From positions 434,001 to 498,000 of the forward strand of contig NZ_CP080382.1 of assembly GCF_019443425.1 (NCBI RefSeq): a stretch of DNA of 64,000 nt, read 5' to 3'. This DNA comes from Arthrobacter sp. PAMC25284. Lineage in GTDB: Bacteria; Actinomycetota; Actinomycetes; Actinomycetales; Micrococcaceae. Position 1 is the stretch's first letter. Every line of letters starts with the position of its first letter. The position numbers and the translations under genes were made by a program. The notes under the pieces were generated by a model that saw nothing but the letters and a program-made list of their open reading frames with translations, did no database searches and was not told the DNA's origin. Shown in pieces: positions 1 to 9,841 of the stretch.

Positions 1-33
1 CGTCCGGCTGCCAGACGGCGTCCTCCCGGGTTG

Positions 34-1027
34 TCACGGTGCTCCGCCGTCATCCAGGACGTAGGCCCGGATCCAACGGGCAAGCCGGTTGTAGGCGTCC
101 GCGCGGACCCGCGGTGCGGAGAGGAAAACATCGTGCAGGGCCCCATCGATCCGCTCCAGCGTCACAGTCCTGCCCAGGCTCAAAGCACGAACCGCGATCG
201 TGTTCACATCCAGGACCGCGTCTGTGCTGCGCATGGATTCCTTCCAGAACATTCCGTTGGCGCTGGCCCCGGAAATGAGCACCAGGATCGGGACATCGAT
301 GTTCAACCCGCGGGCCACCCGGGACTGTCCGGCCAGGACGGCGCTGAGCCAGCCGGCCCGGACGGGGAACGCATGAGGTGGCCGGTACTGGTCGTCCAGC
401 GTCCACTCGCCCTCGGCCGCGCTGCTGATGCTGCGCCAGTAGAAGCCCCGTTCCGGGAGCCGGATGACGGATTCGGGCCACAACCGGGCAAACGGCTCCA
501 CCATGGTCCTGAACGCACGGCGCAGAGCAGGACTGCCATGCACTTCCAGCCACGGGCTGTCCAGAACCAGCTGGGGCCGCGTCCCCCGGGTGGATGCTGG
601 CCCACAACGCCGCGATCAGTCCGCCGGTGGAATGCCCCATCAGGGTCAGCTGCGGCGGGGCTGTTCCCGCCGGGCGGAGCGTGGCGATGATGCCGATGGC
701 AGCGGTGATCTCGGCGTCGTAGTCGGACAGATCCGCAACGTACCCGCCGTGGGTTCCGTGCGGCAGGCTGCGGCCGTGGTTGTGCATGTCGAGGGCGAAG
801 AAATCGAATCCCCGGGCTGCCCAGAACTCCGCCAGTTCGACGTTGAAGAAATAGTCGCTCCAGCCGTGCAGGAACAGCACCGCTCGGCCGTCCGCCGGAC
901 GTTGTTCGCCAGTGGCGTCCGGGATGCGCCGGACCAGGGTTGCCGTCCGTTCGATCCCGTCGGGACCCGCCGCCTGGAAGGCGCAGGCCTGATAGTCATC
1001 GCCCAGGATGTCTGTCTGCCAGTCCAT
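34..1027 (-). CDS. alpha/beta hydrolase (frameshifted)
   Basis: Serine hydrolase of the alpha/beta fold, substrate unknown, probably cytoplasmic (no signal peptide). The N-terminal half shows FLHGWSDYFF (oxyanion-loop region), DMHNHGRS and the nucleophile elbow GHSTGG. The C-terminal half, in another frame, holds LVLDSPWLEV, the LVLISGASANGMFW strand and a final LHDVFLS, the likely catalytic His. Removing one base from the GGGG at 573-576 joins the halves into one 330-residue protein, so I treat it as one gene with a sequence error. The start is the ATG at 1027, preceded by GAGGAGG; a longer start at 1048 would put that ribosome site inside the gene. It is divergent from pyrD. Confidence 0.75.
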
Positions 1028-1178
1028 CGTGACCTCCTCAGGAATCATGCTAGCGCCCGGCGCCCGCTGGCTGCCGGATGCTCCGGCGGAAAGCGGCGGC
1101 CCGGCCGTGCCGGGTCATACGGGCGTCCTGGTCGTGTCCGGGTTTGGTCTGGGCGGCATGAACCGGAAAACTAGAGCC

Positions 1179-2252
1179 ATGCGCGTATATCCCACCTTCT
1201 TCCGGCTGGCCTTTTCATGGATGGACGCCGAGCGCGCCCACAAGATCGGCTTCAAGGCCATCCGGTTCGCCCACCGCTCCGGCGCCGGCCGGGTGCTGCA
1301 GAAGTTCACCGCGCCCGCGGCGTCGCTGCAGACCCAGGCGTTCGGTCTCACCTTTCCTTCGCCGTTCGGCCTTGCGGCCGGCTTCGACAAGGAAGGTCAC
1401 GGCATTGAGGCGCTGACCGAGCTCGGCTTCGGCCACGTGGAGGTCGGGACCATCACCGGCCAGGCGCAGCCCGGCAACCCGGCACCCCGGCTGTTCCGTC
1501 TGGTCGAAGACCGGGCAGTGATCAACCGGATGGGCTTCAACAACGACGGCGCCGCTGCGGTGGCGCCGCGGCTCAAGTCCGCCAGAGCCGCCCTACAGCG
1601 CCACTACCCGGCTGTCCGACCCGTGATCGGCGTCAACATCGGCAAGAGCAAGGCGGTGGAACTGGACGACGCGGTTGAGGACTACCTCGTCAGCGCGCGC
1701 AGTCTTGCTCCGGCGGCGGACTACCTCGTAGTCAACGTCAGCTCTCCGAACACCCCCGGACTGCGACTGCTGCAGGACGTGGCGACCCTGAGGCCCCTGC
1801 TCACTGCGGTGGGGCAGGAAGCCGACAAGGCCGCCGGCCGGCACATCCCGCTGCTGGTCAAGATCGCGCCGGACCTCAGCGATGAGGACATCGACGACGT
1901 CGCGCGCCTGGCTATGGATCTGCAGTTGGACGGCATCATCGCAACCAACACCACCATTGGCCGCAGCGGGCTGGTCTCAGGCCCGGACACGGTCCAGGCC
2001 TGCGGCGCCGGCGGCCTCTCCGGAGTGCCCCTGAAGGTGCGCTCCCTCGAGGTCCTGGCCCGGCTCAAGGCCTTGACCAACGGGGAACTCACCCTGGTCT
2101 CAGTTGGCGGCGTGGAAACGGCGCAGGACGTCCAGGAACGGCTCGACGCCGGCGCCACCCTGGTCCAGGGCTACACAGCGTTCCTCTACGAGGGCCCGTT
2201 CTGGGCGGCCCGGATCAACCGGATGCTGGCCAAGCACCCCGCGCGGCGCTAA
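1179..2252 (+). CDS. pyrD: dihydroorotate dehydrogenase (quinone), class 2
   Basis: Oxidises dihydroorotate to orotate in pyrimidine synthesis, passing electrons to quinone at the inner face of the membrane. The 357 residues match class 2 enzymes: an N-terminal amphipathic helix (FFRLAFSWMDAERAH), then GLAAGFDKEGHG, NRMGFNNDG, GVNIGKSK, VVNVSSPNTPGL (with the class 2 catalytic Ser), LLVKIAPDL and the FMN-phosphate segment VSVGGV. The ATG at 1179 gives the usual MRVYPTFF N-terminus; an in-frame ATG at 1158 is the alternative, and neither has a strong ribosome site. It converges with the DUF3043 gene onto a shared terminator. Confidence 0.95.
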   Translation: MRVYPTFFRLAFSWMDAERAHKIGFKAIRFAHRSGAGRVLQKFTAPAASLQTQAFGLTFPSPFGLAAGFDKEGHGIEALTELGFGHVEVGTITGQAQPGNPAPRLFRLVEDRAVINRMGFNNDGAAAVAPRLKSARAALQRHYPAVRPVIGVNIGKSKAVELDDAVEDYLVSARSLAPAADYLVVNVSSPNTPGLRLLQDVATLRPLLTAVGQEADKAAGRHIPLLVKIAPDLSDEDIDDVARLAMDLQLDGIIATNTTIGRSGLVSGPDTVQACGAGGLSGVPLKVRSLEVLARLKALTNGELTLVSVGGVETAQDVQERLDAGATLVQGYTAFLYEGPFWAARINRMLAKHPARR

Positions 2253-2276
2253 GCCACCGCAACTGCCCTGACATAA

Positions 2277-2304
2277 AAGAAGCCCCCGTCGCCGGGGGCT
2301 TCTT
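2277..2304. terminator. bidirectional intrinsic terminator
   Basis: Perfect 11-bp stem (2277-2287 with 2294-2304) and a 6-base loop. The arms begin AAGAAG and end CTTCTT, giving A/T tails on both strands. It lies between the convergent pyrD and DUF3043 genes and can serve both. Confidence 0.9.
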
Positions 2305-2337
2305 AGTTGCGGTTCCGCAAGGGCCGCGTCGGGTGGA

Positions 2338-2937
2338 TCAGGAGGGGAACTCGCCGCGCCGGACCAGCGGCTTGGGCAGCCGCAGACGGCGGAACTGCAG
2401 GGAACGCATCGAGCCATACCAGACGGTGCCGCGATCGACGTCGCCGAACTTCTCGGTCAGGCGTTTCTTCAGCTTGCGGGAGAGGATAAAGACGTCAACA
2501 AAGACGGCCAGGAACATGATCCAGAATCCGCCCAGGACGTAAATCATCTGCTCACTCGCGGCCGGGACGAGGAGGGAGATGATCACGAACACAAGTGCGC
2601 CAAACATCAGGTATTCACCGAGGCTGAACCGCGCGTCCACGTAGTCGCGGGCAAACCGCTTCTGCGGGCCCTTGTCCCGCAACGGCAGGAACCGCTCATC
2701 CCCGGTGTCCAGGGCCTGCCGCATTTTGAGCCGCTGCTCCTGCACCGCGGCGCGCTCGGCCGCCTTAGACGCCTTACGGTCCTCCGGCACGAGTGGTCGC
2801 TTGCGAGCGGCCACTTGGGCGTTGCGCTTAGGCGTGGGCGCGCCCTTGCCTACAGCGGTGTCCCGGGCGGCAGCCGCGGCTGCCTGCCGGTCAATTTCAT
2901 CCTGCGCCAGGGGCGCTTCCTTTTTACGTCCAAACAC
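2338..2937 (-). CDS. DUF3043 membrane protein
   Basis: A 199-residue actinobacterial membrane protein of unknown function. The first ~110 residues are charged and Ala/Lys/Arg-rich (RNAQVAARKRPLVPEDRKA). Two hydrophobic helices follow (YLMFGALVFVIISLLVP and MIYVLGGFWIMFLAVFVDV), then a basic tail. This is the usual DUF3043 layout. The GTG at 2937 is chosen because GGAGGGG lies just upstream and the product starts MFGRKKEAP; a longer ATG start would add a low-complexity stretch. Its role is not known from the sequence. Confidence 0.85.
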   Translation of the reverse strand: MFGRKKEAPLAQDEIDRQAAAAAARDTAVGKGAPTPKRNAQVAARKRPLVPEDRKASKAAERAAVQEQRLKMRQALDTGDERFLPLRDKGPQKRFARDYVDARFSLGEYLMFGALVFVIISLLVPAASEQMIYVLGGFWIMFLAVFVDVFILSRKLKKRLTEKFGDVDRGTVWYGSMRSLQFRRLRLPKPLVRRGEFPS

Positions 2938-3043
2938 CCCTCCAGAATACCCCGCGGTTGCACGCCCGAGACGCAGCCCACACGGGATCAGGCCCGCAGC
3001 GGCGCCGTTTGCGGGGACAGGGGACACAGGTATTGTTCTGGCC

Positions 3044-4474
3044 ATGACTTCATCTCCCGCGCAGAACCCGCATACCGCCGACGCCCGGACCGGTACCCTC
3101 GACGCCGAGGCCATACGTCAGGCCGTTACCGAATCGTTCGACGGGACCATCCGCCACTTGAAGGACCTGGTCGCGATCCCGGGGATCGCCTGGCCGAGCT
3201 TTGACCAGGAACCGCTGAACCGCAGCGCCGACGCTGTCGCCGAACTTGTCCGCTCCAGCGGCTTCGAGAACGTACAGATCCTCCGGTGCGACAAGGAGGA
3301 CGGGACACCAGGCGGGCCTGCCGTCGTCGCCCGCCGCCCGGCTGCGGCCGGAAAACCGACAGTTCTCCTCTACGCCCACCACGACGTCCAGCCGACCGGT
3401 GACCTCGCGCTCTGGGAGACAGAACCGTTCACCGCCGTCGAACGCAACGGACGGCTCTACGGGCGCGGCGCCGCGGACGACAAGGCCGGGATCCTTGCCC
3501 ACATCGCCGCCTATACGGCGGTATCCCGGGTCCTCGGGGAAGAACTTGGCCTCGGCGTCACATTTTTCTTCGAAGGCGAGGAAGAAGCAGGATCGCCGAC
3601 CTTCCGGTCCTTCCTGGAGGCGCACCGTGACCTGCTGCGCGCGGACGTGATCATCGTCGCCGACTCCAGCAACTGGAAGGTTGGTGTGCCGGCGCTGACC
3701 ACCAGCCTGCGCGGACTCGTGGACGGGACCATCGAGGTGCAGGTCCTGGACCACGCCGTGCACTCGGGCATGTTCGGCGGGCCGGTGCTCGACGCCCCCA
3801 CGCTCCTTGCCCGGTTGATAGCCACCCTGCACGACGCCGAGGGAAACGTCGCGATCGAGGGGCTGGTGAGCCGGGACGACGCCGCCGTGGATCTGACCGA
3901 AGCCGAATACCGGGCCGACGCGTCGGTGCTCGACGGCGTGCGGCTGGCGGGGACGGGCAGCATCGCCTCACGGCTGTGGACCAAGCCGGCCCTGTCGATC
4001 ATCGGATTCGACGCCCCTGCCGTTGATGTGGCCTCGAATACTCTGCTGCCGCGGGCACGCGCCAAATTCAGCCTGCGGCTCGCACCGGGGCAGGACCCGG
4101 TGGCCGCCATGGAGGCGGTAAACCGCCATGTGGAAGCCAACGCGCCCTTTGGTGCGCGGGTTATCTTCACTCCGGGGGAGAGCGGTAACTCCTTCCAGAC
4201 GGACACGTCATCCAAAGCCGCAACCATGGCCATGTGGGCCCTCGGCGAGGCCTGGGGTGTGCCGGCGGTGGAAATGGGCATCGGCGGCTCAATTCCATTT
4301 ATCGCCGACCTGACAGATCTTTACCCGGACGCGCAGATCCTGGTCACCGGCGTCGAGGATCCCGATTCCCGCGCCCACAGCGCCAACGAATCCCTGCACC
4401 TGGGAGACTTCCGGAACGCGGTCGTCGCTGAGGCCTTTTTGCTTGCCCGCCTCAATGCTGAGGGTCTTGGCTGA
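3044..4474 (+). CDS. M20-family dipeptidase
   Basis: Cytoplasmic zinc metallopeptidase of the M20 (PM20D/ArgE-DapE-like) group, probably cleaving dipeptides or N-acyl amino acids. Metal-site motifs are all present: LLYAHHDVQP (His ligand and Asp), GRGAADDKAG (bridging Asp), FEGEEEAGSP (catalytic Glu and Glu ligand), VADSSNW (Asp ligand) and a late RAHSANE (His ligand). The dimerisation lid lies between about residues 220 and 350. The length, 476 residues, is normal. The start is the ATG at 3044, giving MTSSPAQNPH. It is divergent from DUF3043, 106 bp away. Confidence 0.9.
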   Translation: MTSSPAQNPHTADARTGTLDAEAIRQAVTESFDGTIRHLKDLVAIPGIAWPSFDQEPLNRSADAVAELVRSSGFENVQILRCDKEDGTPGGPAVVARRPAAAGKPTVLLYAHHDVQPTGDLALWETEPFTAVERNGRLYGRGAADDKAGILAHIAAYTAVSRVLGEELGLGVTFFFEGEEEAGSPTFRSFLEAHRDLLRADVIIVADSSNWKVGVPALTTSLRGLVDGTIEVQVLDHAVHSGMFGGPVLDAPTLLARLIATLHDAEGNVAIEGLVSRDDAAVDLTEAEYRADASVLDGVRLAGTGSIASRLWTKPALSIIGFDAPAVDVASNTLLPRARAKFSLRLAPGQDPVAAMEAVNRHVEANAPFGARVIFTPGESGNSFQTDTSSKAATMAMWALGEAWGVPAVEMGIGGSIPFIADLTDLYPDAQILVTGVEDPDSRAHSANESLHLGDFRNAVVAEAFLLARLNAEGLG

Positions 4475-4659
4475 ACCAGTCCGATTCGGGGGAGCCGGGC
4501 GCCGGTGGCAGGGGGAACATCCTGCCGGTTCCGGCGGTTACGTCAAGAGTTAGAGCTGCACGTCGGATCGACGTAGCATGTAGCTATAGCCCATACCGAT
4601 TAAGTAGGGGCGGGCATCGTGCAAGCGGAGCCGCCACCACCGTTGCAAGAAGGTAGGCC

Positions 4660-5049
4660 ATGAGCACTACAACCAATGAAAACAGCACCGACAGCACTGC
4701 TGCCGCGGACACGGAACTGGCTACCCACGAGGTTCAGCTGACCGATGTAGCAGCCGGCAAGGTCCGGAGCCTCCTCGAGCAGGAAGGCCGCACCGACCTG
4801 CGCCTTCGCGTTGCCGTGCAGCCGGGCGGCTGCTCCGGCCTGATCTACCAGCTCTACTTTGACGAGCGGCTCCTGGACGGAGACGCCGTCCGTGATTACG
4901 ACGGCGTTGAAGTGGTCGTCGACAAGATGAGCGTTCCGTACCTTAGCGGCGCCAGCATCGACTTCGAGGACACGATCTCAAAGCAGGGCTTCACCATCGA
5001 CAACCCCAACGCCGGCGGTTCGTGCGCCTGCGGTGATTCCTTCCACTAA
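4660..5049 (+). CDS. erpA: iron-sulfur cluster insertion protein (HesB/IscA family)
   Basis: A-type carrier that delivers Fe-S clusters to target proteins. The 129 residues contain the three conserved cysteines: one in QPGGCSGLIYQ and two in the C-terminal GGSCACGDSF. The fold region follows a ~28-residue Thr/Ser/Ala-rich N-terminus. It is a single gene with its own terminators, just upstream of the cytochrome oxidase cluster, which includes Fe-S clients such as the Rieske protein. AAGGTAGG lies before the ATG. Confidence 0.9.
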   Translation: MSTTTNENSTDSTAAADTELATHEVQLTDVAAGKVRSLLEQEGRTDLRLRVAVQPGGCSGLIYQLYFDERLLDGDAVRDYDGVEVVVDKMSVPYLSGASIDFEDTISKQGFTIDNPNAGGSCACGDSFH

Positions 5050-5069
5050 GGCCGGGCATTTGCCCGGCC
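5050..5069 (+). terminator. hairpin after erpA
   Basis: An 8-bp GC stem (5050-5057 with 5062-5069) begins right after the erpA stop codon. There is no clear U-tract, so it may act with the larger hairpin just downstream. Confidence 0.6.
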
Positions 5070-5077
5070 TTAGTGCC

Positions 5078-5102
5078 GGCCGGCGCCGTTACGGCGCCGG
5101 CC
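5078..5102. terminator. second GC hairpin after erpA
   Basis: Perfect 11-bp stem (5078-5088 with 5092-5102) with a 3-base loop, entirely G/C in the arms, and no U-tract. It separates erpA from ctaC. Confidence 0.5.
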
Positions 5103-5256
5103 GCCGGGACTGTTGAAAAGACTCCCGACGCACGGTGCCAGCATGTGGGCGAAAGCTACCGGAGAGCGGTAAGCTCTACACCGAGTAGTAAAACTTTTAG
5201 TGTGCCCTGGCCGCCATTGACGGCTGGGCGACAGCAACAAGTAGGAAGGGCCGTCT

Positions 5257-6129
5257 GTGAGTTCGCAGAACCGAACCGGCAGCCGACGCAAACAGATCAC
5301 TACGATCACTGGCTTGGCACTTGCCGGCGCGTTGGTATTGACCGGATGTTCACCAGAGGTACAGCGAGGGTGGCTGCCCACTGATCGTGGCACCACCAGC
5401 AACACTGGCCGCATCATGGACCTCTGGGTCAACTCATGGATTGCTGCTCTTGTTGTCGGCATCATCACTTGGGGCCTGTTGATCTGGTGCATCGTCGCTT
5501 ACCGCCGGCGCAAGGGCACCGTAGGGTTCCCGCGGCAGAACAGCTTCAACCTGCCCCTTGAGGTCTTCTACCTCACCATCCCGCTGTTTATGGTCCTGGT
5601 GTTCTTCTACTTTACCGACCGTGACCAGCAAGCGATCGATGACCGCTCCCAGCCGGCCGACGTCGTTGTCGACGTCCGCGGCAAACAGTGGTCATGGGAC
5701 TTCAACTACAAAAAGGGCGACGTCGTCACTGACGATGTCTACGAGGCCGGCGTTCAGGCCAACCTCACCGGCGAGGCCATCGACTTGGAGAAGCTGCCGA
5801 CCTTGTACCTGCCGGTCAACAAGTCCGTGGAGCTTGAGCTGAATGCCCGCGACGTTATCCACTCCTTCTGGGTGCCGGCGTTCCTGCAGAAGCGGGACAT
5901 GATCCCGGGCAAGACCAACTACATCAGGCTGACCCCCACCAAAGAGGGAACCTACGACGGCAAGTGCGCCGAACTCTGCGGCGAGTACCACTCCGAGATG
6001 CTTTTCCGCGTCAAGGTAGTCTCCGAGGCCGAGTTCGCCGCGCACCTGGCCGATCTCCGGCAGGCCGGCAACACCGGCTCACTGGGCGAAGAGTACGACC
6101 GCAACCCGGCCCCGGCCGAAACAAAGTAA
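5257..6129 (+). CDS. ctaC: cytochrome c oxidase subunit II
   Basis: Carries the binuclear CuA centre that passes electrons from cytochrome c to the aa3 oxidase. The 290 residues start with a lipoprotein signal ([12 protein letters not shown], lipobox Cys about residue 31), then two membrane helices (around residues 60-80 and 105-120), then the periplasmic-side domain. CuA ligands are seen in DVIHSFWVP and [13 protein letters not shown]. The GTG start at 5257 follows GGAAGG. It starts the ctaC-ctaD-ctaF operon, 10 bp before ctaD. Confidence 0.95.
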   Translation: MSSQNRTGSRRKQITTITGLALAGALVLTGCSPEVQRGWLPTDRGTTSNTGRIMDLWVNSWIAALVVGIITWGLLIWCIVAYRRRKGTVGFPRQNSFNLPLEVFYLTIPLFMVLVFFYFTDRDQQAIDDRSQPADVVVDVRGKQWSWDFNYKKGDVVTDDVYEAGVQANLTGEAIDLEKLPTLYLPVNKSVELELNARDVIHSFWVPAFLQKRDMIPGKTNYIRLTPTKEGTYDGKCAELCGEYHSEMLFRVKVVSEAEFAAHLADLRQAGNTGSLGEEYDRNPAPAETK

Positions 6130-6139
6130 GGGGAGCGAC

Positions 6140-7871
6140 GTGGCAACTTACACCCAATCCGCATCCGCCGGGACCCTTGAGGCTCCCGTAGTACCCCGGT
6201 CCAAGGGACGTATCGTCGTCAACTGGATCACCTCGACCGACCACAAAACGATCGGGTACATGTACCTGATCGCGTCGTTTGTGTTCTTCTGCTTCGGCGG
6301 CATCATGGCGCTGCTTATCCGTGCCGAACTCTTCGAGCCGGGCATGCAGATCCTGCAGACCAAGGAGCAGTACAACCAGCTGTTCACCATGCACGGCACG
6401 GTGATGCTGCTGATGTTCGCGACCCCGCTGTTTGCCGGCTTCGCCAACGTCATTATGCCGCTGCAGATCGGTGCCCCCGATGTGGCGTTCCCGCGCCTGA
6501 ACGCGCTGGCGTTCTGGTTCTTCCTGTTCGGTTCCACGATTGCGGTCTCGGGCTTCATCACCCCGCAGGGTGCGGCGTCCTTTGGCTGGTTCGCGTACGC
6601 GCCGCTGTCCAACACGACCTTCAGCCCCGGCGTGGGCGGTGACCTCTGGGTCTTCGGCCTGGCGCTCTCCGGCTTCGGCACCATCCTCGGTGCGGTCAAC
6701 TTCATCACCACGATCATCTGCATGCGCGCCCCGGGCATGACCATGTGGCGCATGCCGATCTTCACCTGGAACGTCCTGGTGACGGCAATCCTGGTCCTGA
6801 TGGCGTTCCCGCCGCTCGCGGCGGCACTGTTCGCCCTCGGCGCGGACCGTAAGTTCGGAGCGCACATCTTTGATCCGGAGAACGGCGGTGCCGTCCTCTG
6901 GCAGCACCTGTTCTGGTTCTTCGGCCACCCCGAGGTGTACATCATCGCGCTGCCGTTCTTCGGCATCGTTTCGGAGATCTTCCCGGTGTTCAGCCGTAAG
7001 CCGATCTTCGGGTACAAGGGACTGGTCTACGCCACGATCTCCATTGCCGCCCTGTCCGTCACCGTGTGGGCCCCACCACATGTACGTCACCGGTTCGGTC
7101 CTGCTGCCCTTCTTCTCCTTTATGACGATGCTGATCGCGGTTCCGACAGGGGTGAAGTTCTTCAACTGGATCGGCACCATGTGGCGCGGTTCCATCACGT
7201 TCGAGACCCCCATGCTGTGGAGCATCGGCTTCCTGGCGACGTTCCTCTTCGGTGGCCTGACCGGCATCATCCTGGCTTCCCCGCCCCTGGACTTCCATGT
7301 CTCTGACTCGTACTTCGTGGTGGCGCACTTCCACTACGTGGTCTTCGGCACCGTGGTGTTCGCCATGTTCGCCGGCTTCTACTTCTGGTGGCCAAAGTGG
7401 ACCGGCAAGATGCTCAACGAGCGCCTCGGCAAGATCCACTTCTGGTTGCTTTTCCTCGGCTTCCACGGCACGTTCCTGATCCAGCACTGGCTTGGTGTCG
7501 AGGGCATGCCGCGCCGCTACGCGGATTACCTGCCGCAGGATAACTTCACCTGGATGAACCAGTTCTCCACCATCGCCTCCTTCGTCCTGGGCGCGTCACT
7601 GATCCCGTTCTTCTGGAACGTCTACATCACCTGGCGCAGCAACGAAAAGGTCGAAGTGGATGACCCCTGGGGCTTCGGCGCCTCGCTTGAGTGGGCAACA
7701 TCCTGCCCGCCGCCGCGGCACAACTTCACCTCCTTGCCCCGCATCCGCTCCGAGCGACCCGCCCTGGACCTGCACCACCCGGAGCTCGCTCAGTCATACA
7801 CCGTCGACACTTCCGACTCCCCGGCCGCAGCTGTGCTGGGTAACGCCGACCAGAAGGACACCGCCCAGTGA
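6140..7871 (+). CDS. ctaD: cytochrome c oxidase subunit I (frameshifted)
   Basis: Catalytic haem-copper subunit of the aa3 oxidase. N-terminal landmarks: [11 protein letters not shown], haem-a ligand region [10 protein letters not shown], and [13 protein letters not shown] with the CuB His and cross-linked Tyr. After the break come HHMYVTGSV (CuB His pair) and [13 protein letters not shown] (haem His pair). The reading frame breaks in the CCCC at 7071-7074, inside the essential VWAHHMY motif. Removing one C gives an intact 576-residue subunit. A real break here would abolish the main terminal oxidase, so a sequence error is far more likely. Its stop overlaps the ctaF start. Confidence 0.93.
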
Positions 7872-8269
7872 TAGTCGAATCCCGCATTTTCGGTCTCGGT
7901 GTCTTTTTCTTCGTCCCGGTCTCCGTGATCTACGGGTTCCTGACGAACTGGAGCGAATGGGTCGGTATCCTCGGCATCCTCCTGGTAGGCGGCCTCGCCG
8001 GCATGATCGGTGCGTACCTGGGCTTCACCGGCAAGCGTGTCGGCATGCGCCCCGAGGACCGTAACGACGCCGAGATCCATGAAGGCGCCGGTGAGCAGGG
8101 CCACTTCAGCCCGTGGAGCTGGTGGCCGCTGGTGCTGGGCCTCGCCTGTGCCGCAGGATTCCTGGGCCTGGCTGTCGGAGTGTGGATCCTCTACATCGGC
8201 GGCCTGCTCGCGGTCGTTGCCCTCGTGGGCTGGGTCTACGAGTACAGCCGCGGAGATCACGCGCACTAG
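7868..8269 (+). CDS. ctaF: cytochrome c oxidase subunit IV (actinobacterial)
   Basis: Small membrane subunit of the actinobacterial aa3 oxidase. The 133 residues begin [18 protein letters not shown]. Four hydrophobic segments are visible, in two pairs separated by a polar loop ([19 protein letters not shown]). The GTG start overlaps the ctaD stop (GTGA), so translation is probably coupled. A strong hairpin ends the operon. Confidence 0.92.
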   Translation: MIVESRIFGLGVFFFVPVSVIYGFLTNWSEWVGILGILLVGGLAGMIGAYLGFTGKRVGMRPEDRNDAEIHEGAGEQGHFSPWSWWPLVLGLACAAGFLGLAVGVWILYIGGLLAVVALVGWVYEYSRGDHAH

Positions 8270-8306
8270 AGTCCGCCGGAACTACGGTTCCCGGACCACA
8301 GCACTT

Positions 8307-8346
8307 ACGACGGCGGGCCCCACCAAACGGTGGGGCCCGCCGTCGT
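8307..8346. terminator. terminator after ctaF
   Basis: Perfect 18-bp stem (8307-8324 with 8329-8346) with a 4-base loop. It lies between ctaF and the converging ptsH gene and could serve both. Confidence 0.8.
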
Positions 8347-8413
8347 TCGCGTTACAAGAGGAACGAGTGCCTCATTGCAGGGTGAGGCGGCAAGGTCAAC
8401 AGTCGGAGCCCTG

Positions 8414-8719
8414 CTATCTTCTTGCCCGCGGTGCCTGCGTTGTTTCCAGCAGGACCCCAAGGCTCTCAAGGCTCCGTTCGACGTCGGCCCGACTCCAGCC
8501 CGAGGGAAGGGGACTCCCGGACACGGACAGTTCCACTTCGCAGTCACGCTGGAAATCCGCAGTCATGACCTCCAGCAGAGACCGGGCGTCGGCGCCCGCC
8601 TCTCCGGTCCTGGCAATAGTGATCGGCAGACCAGTCGCCTTGACGGCGCGGACAAATTCCGCAGCCGGCCGGGCGTGCAGGCCGATGGGTGAGCGGACGA
8701 CTGATTTCCGCACTGGCAT
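8414..8719 (-). CDS. ptsH: HPr phosphocarrier protein
   Basis: Phosphocarrier of the PEP:sugar phosphotransferase system. The active-site motif SPIGLHARPAAEF carries the phosphorylated His, and DARSLLEVM has the regulatory Ser position. The 101 residues are slightly longer than the usual 85-90, with a divergent tail rich in Ser and Arg. The ATG follows GAGGAG. It is divergent from a GntR regulator and shares with it a 10-bp palindrome like a DasR site, so repression by that regulator is likely. Confidence 0.9.
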   Translation of the reverse strand: MPVRKSVVRSPIGLHARPAAEFVRAVKATGLPITIARTGEAGADARSLLEVMTADFQRDCEVELSVSGSPLPSGWSRADVERSLESLGVLLETTQAPRARR

Positions 8720-8831
8720 GTGTGCTCCTCTGTTCCTGGAGTGTTTCGGGTAATTCAGTGGCTGCTTCCTCAGGAAAAGAGCCTCTCCAAGGCTAGCCGT
8801 GGGGACATCGTGGAGCGATCTGCCACGCCAT

Positions 8832-8847
8832 ATTGGTCTAGACCTGT
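8832..8847. promoter_or_regulatory. dre-like operator between ptsH and gntR
   Basis: Perfect 10-bp palindrome GGTCTAGACC (8835-8844) inside ATTGGTCTAGACCTGT. This closely matches the DasR responsive element of Streptomyces (ACTGGTCTAGACCA core). It lies 113 bp from the ptsH start and 39 bp from the first possible gntR start, so it is placed to control both genes. Confidence 0.75.
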
Positions 8848-8885
8848 GCCGTGGATGTCTTATCCTTGACCTATGACTGGATACC

Positions 8886-9689
8886 GTGGGCCATACTGTG
8901 TCTTCACGTAACACTGCCCTCATGGCAGGCGAGATTGACCGGAAGAGCGGCACCGCGATCTATATCCAGCTCCGGGAGATACTCCGGGCCCATATAGTGA
9001 AGTCATGTCCTCCGGGTGCCGCGCTTCCCTCGGAACGCGACTTGGCGGAAAGGTTCGGGCTCGCCAGAATGACCGTGCGGCAGGCTATTGATGCACTTGT
9101 GGGGGAGGAGGTCATCGAGCGCGTAGTGGGCCTTGGGACGTTCGTGCGGAAACCCAAACTGGACCTGCAGGTGAAACTGACCTCCTACAGCGAAGAGATG
9201 CAGCGCCGTGGCATGGTGCCGGCGGCCAAGGTATTGAGCTTTGAACAAATCGGTGCCAGCGCGCTGCTGGCGCGCGAACTCCAGCTCGAGGAGGGTACAC
9301 CGGTCGTTCGCTTCCGCCGGCTCCTGCTGGCTGACAGTGAGCCCATGAGCGTGGATGAGAACTTCATTCCGGCCCACCGGGTTCCCGGTCTTTTGGACGG
9401 CGAGCCGCCGACCTCGCTCTATAACGTCCTGAGCGAACGCTTTGGTCTTGTGATGGAGTGGGGCGAAGACATGATAGAGGCCACCGCCGCCTCACCGTCA
9501 ACTGCACGGTTGCTCAATGTCGAGGTCGGATCGCCGTTGTTGAAGATCCAGCGGCACGCGTTTGTGGCCAGGGCAATGGTCGACTATTCGGTGTCCTACT
9601 ACCGCGCCGACCGCTATAAGCTGTGGGTCCCGCTGCAGCGACCTGGCGTGCGGCCGACCCGCAACTACACCTCGGGCTACCGGCCGTAG
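8886..9689 (+). CDS. GntR/HutC-family regulator, DasR/NagR-like
   Basis: Transcription factor with an N-terminal winged helix (AIYIQLREILRAHI, LPSERDLAERFGLARMTVRQAIDAL) and a C-terminal UTRA ligand domain (LTSYSEEMQRRGM, VVRFRRLLLADSEPM, YRADRYKLWVPLQRP). DasR/NagR members bind glucosamine-6-phosphate or N-acetylglucosamine-6-phosphate and control PTS and amino-sugar genes. The neighbouring ptsH and dre-like palindrome support that here. The start is uncertain: GTG at 8886, GTG at 8898 or ATG at 8922, none with a strong ribosome site. The specific ligand is inferred. Confidence 0.88.
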   Translation: MGHTVSSRNTALMAGEIDRKSGTAIYIQLREILRAHIVKSCPPGAALPSERDLAERFGLARMTVRQAIDALVGEEVIERVVGLGTFVRKPKLDLQVKLTSYSEEMQRRGMVPAAKVLSFEQIGASALLARELQLEEGTPVVRFRRLLLADSEPMSVDENFIPAHRVPGLLDGEPPTSLYNVLSERFGLVMEWGEDMIEATAASPSTARLLNVEVGSPLLKIQRHAFVARAMVDYSVSYYRADRYKLWVPLQRPGVRPTRNYTSGYRP

Positions 9690-9784
9690 CTCCGAAAGCA
9701 CAACCAATGCGGGGTCACTGGATGCCCGTCCCCGAAAGGCTTATGCGCGGGTAGTGACGCCGCGTTGTTTTCAGCCGGCAGACA

Positions 9785-9820
9785 GGAAGGCCCGGCCCCC
9801 GTGCGGGGACCGGGCCTTCC
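9785..9820. terminator. terminator between gntR and qcrB
   Basis: Hairpin with an 11-bp outer stem (9785-9795 with 9810-9820) plus an inner CCCC/GGGG pairing. It separates the convergent gntR and qcrB genes; it lies 21 bp past the qcrB stop. Confidence 0.75.
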
Positions 9821-9841
9821 GTGATTCGGAGCTGCGAATGC

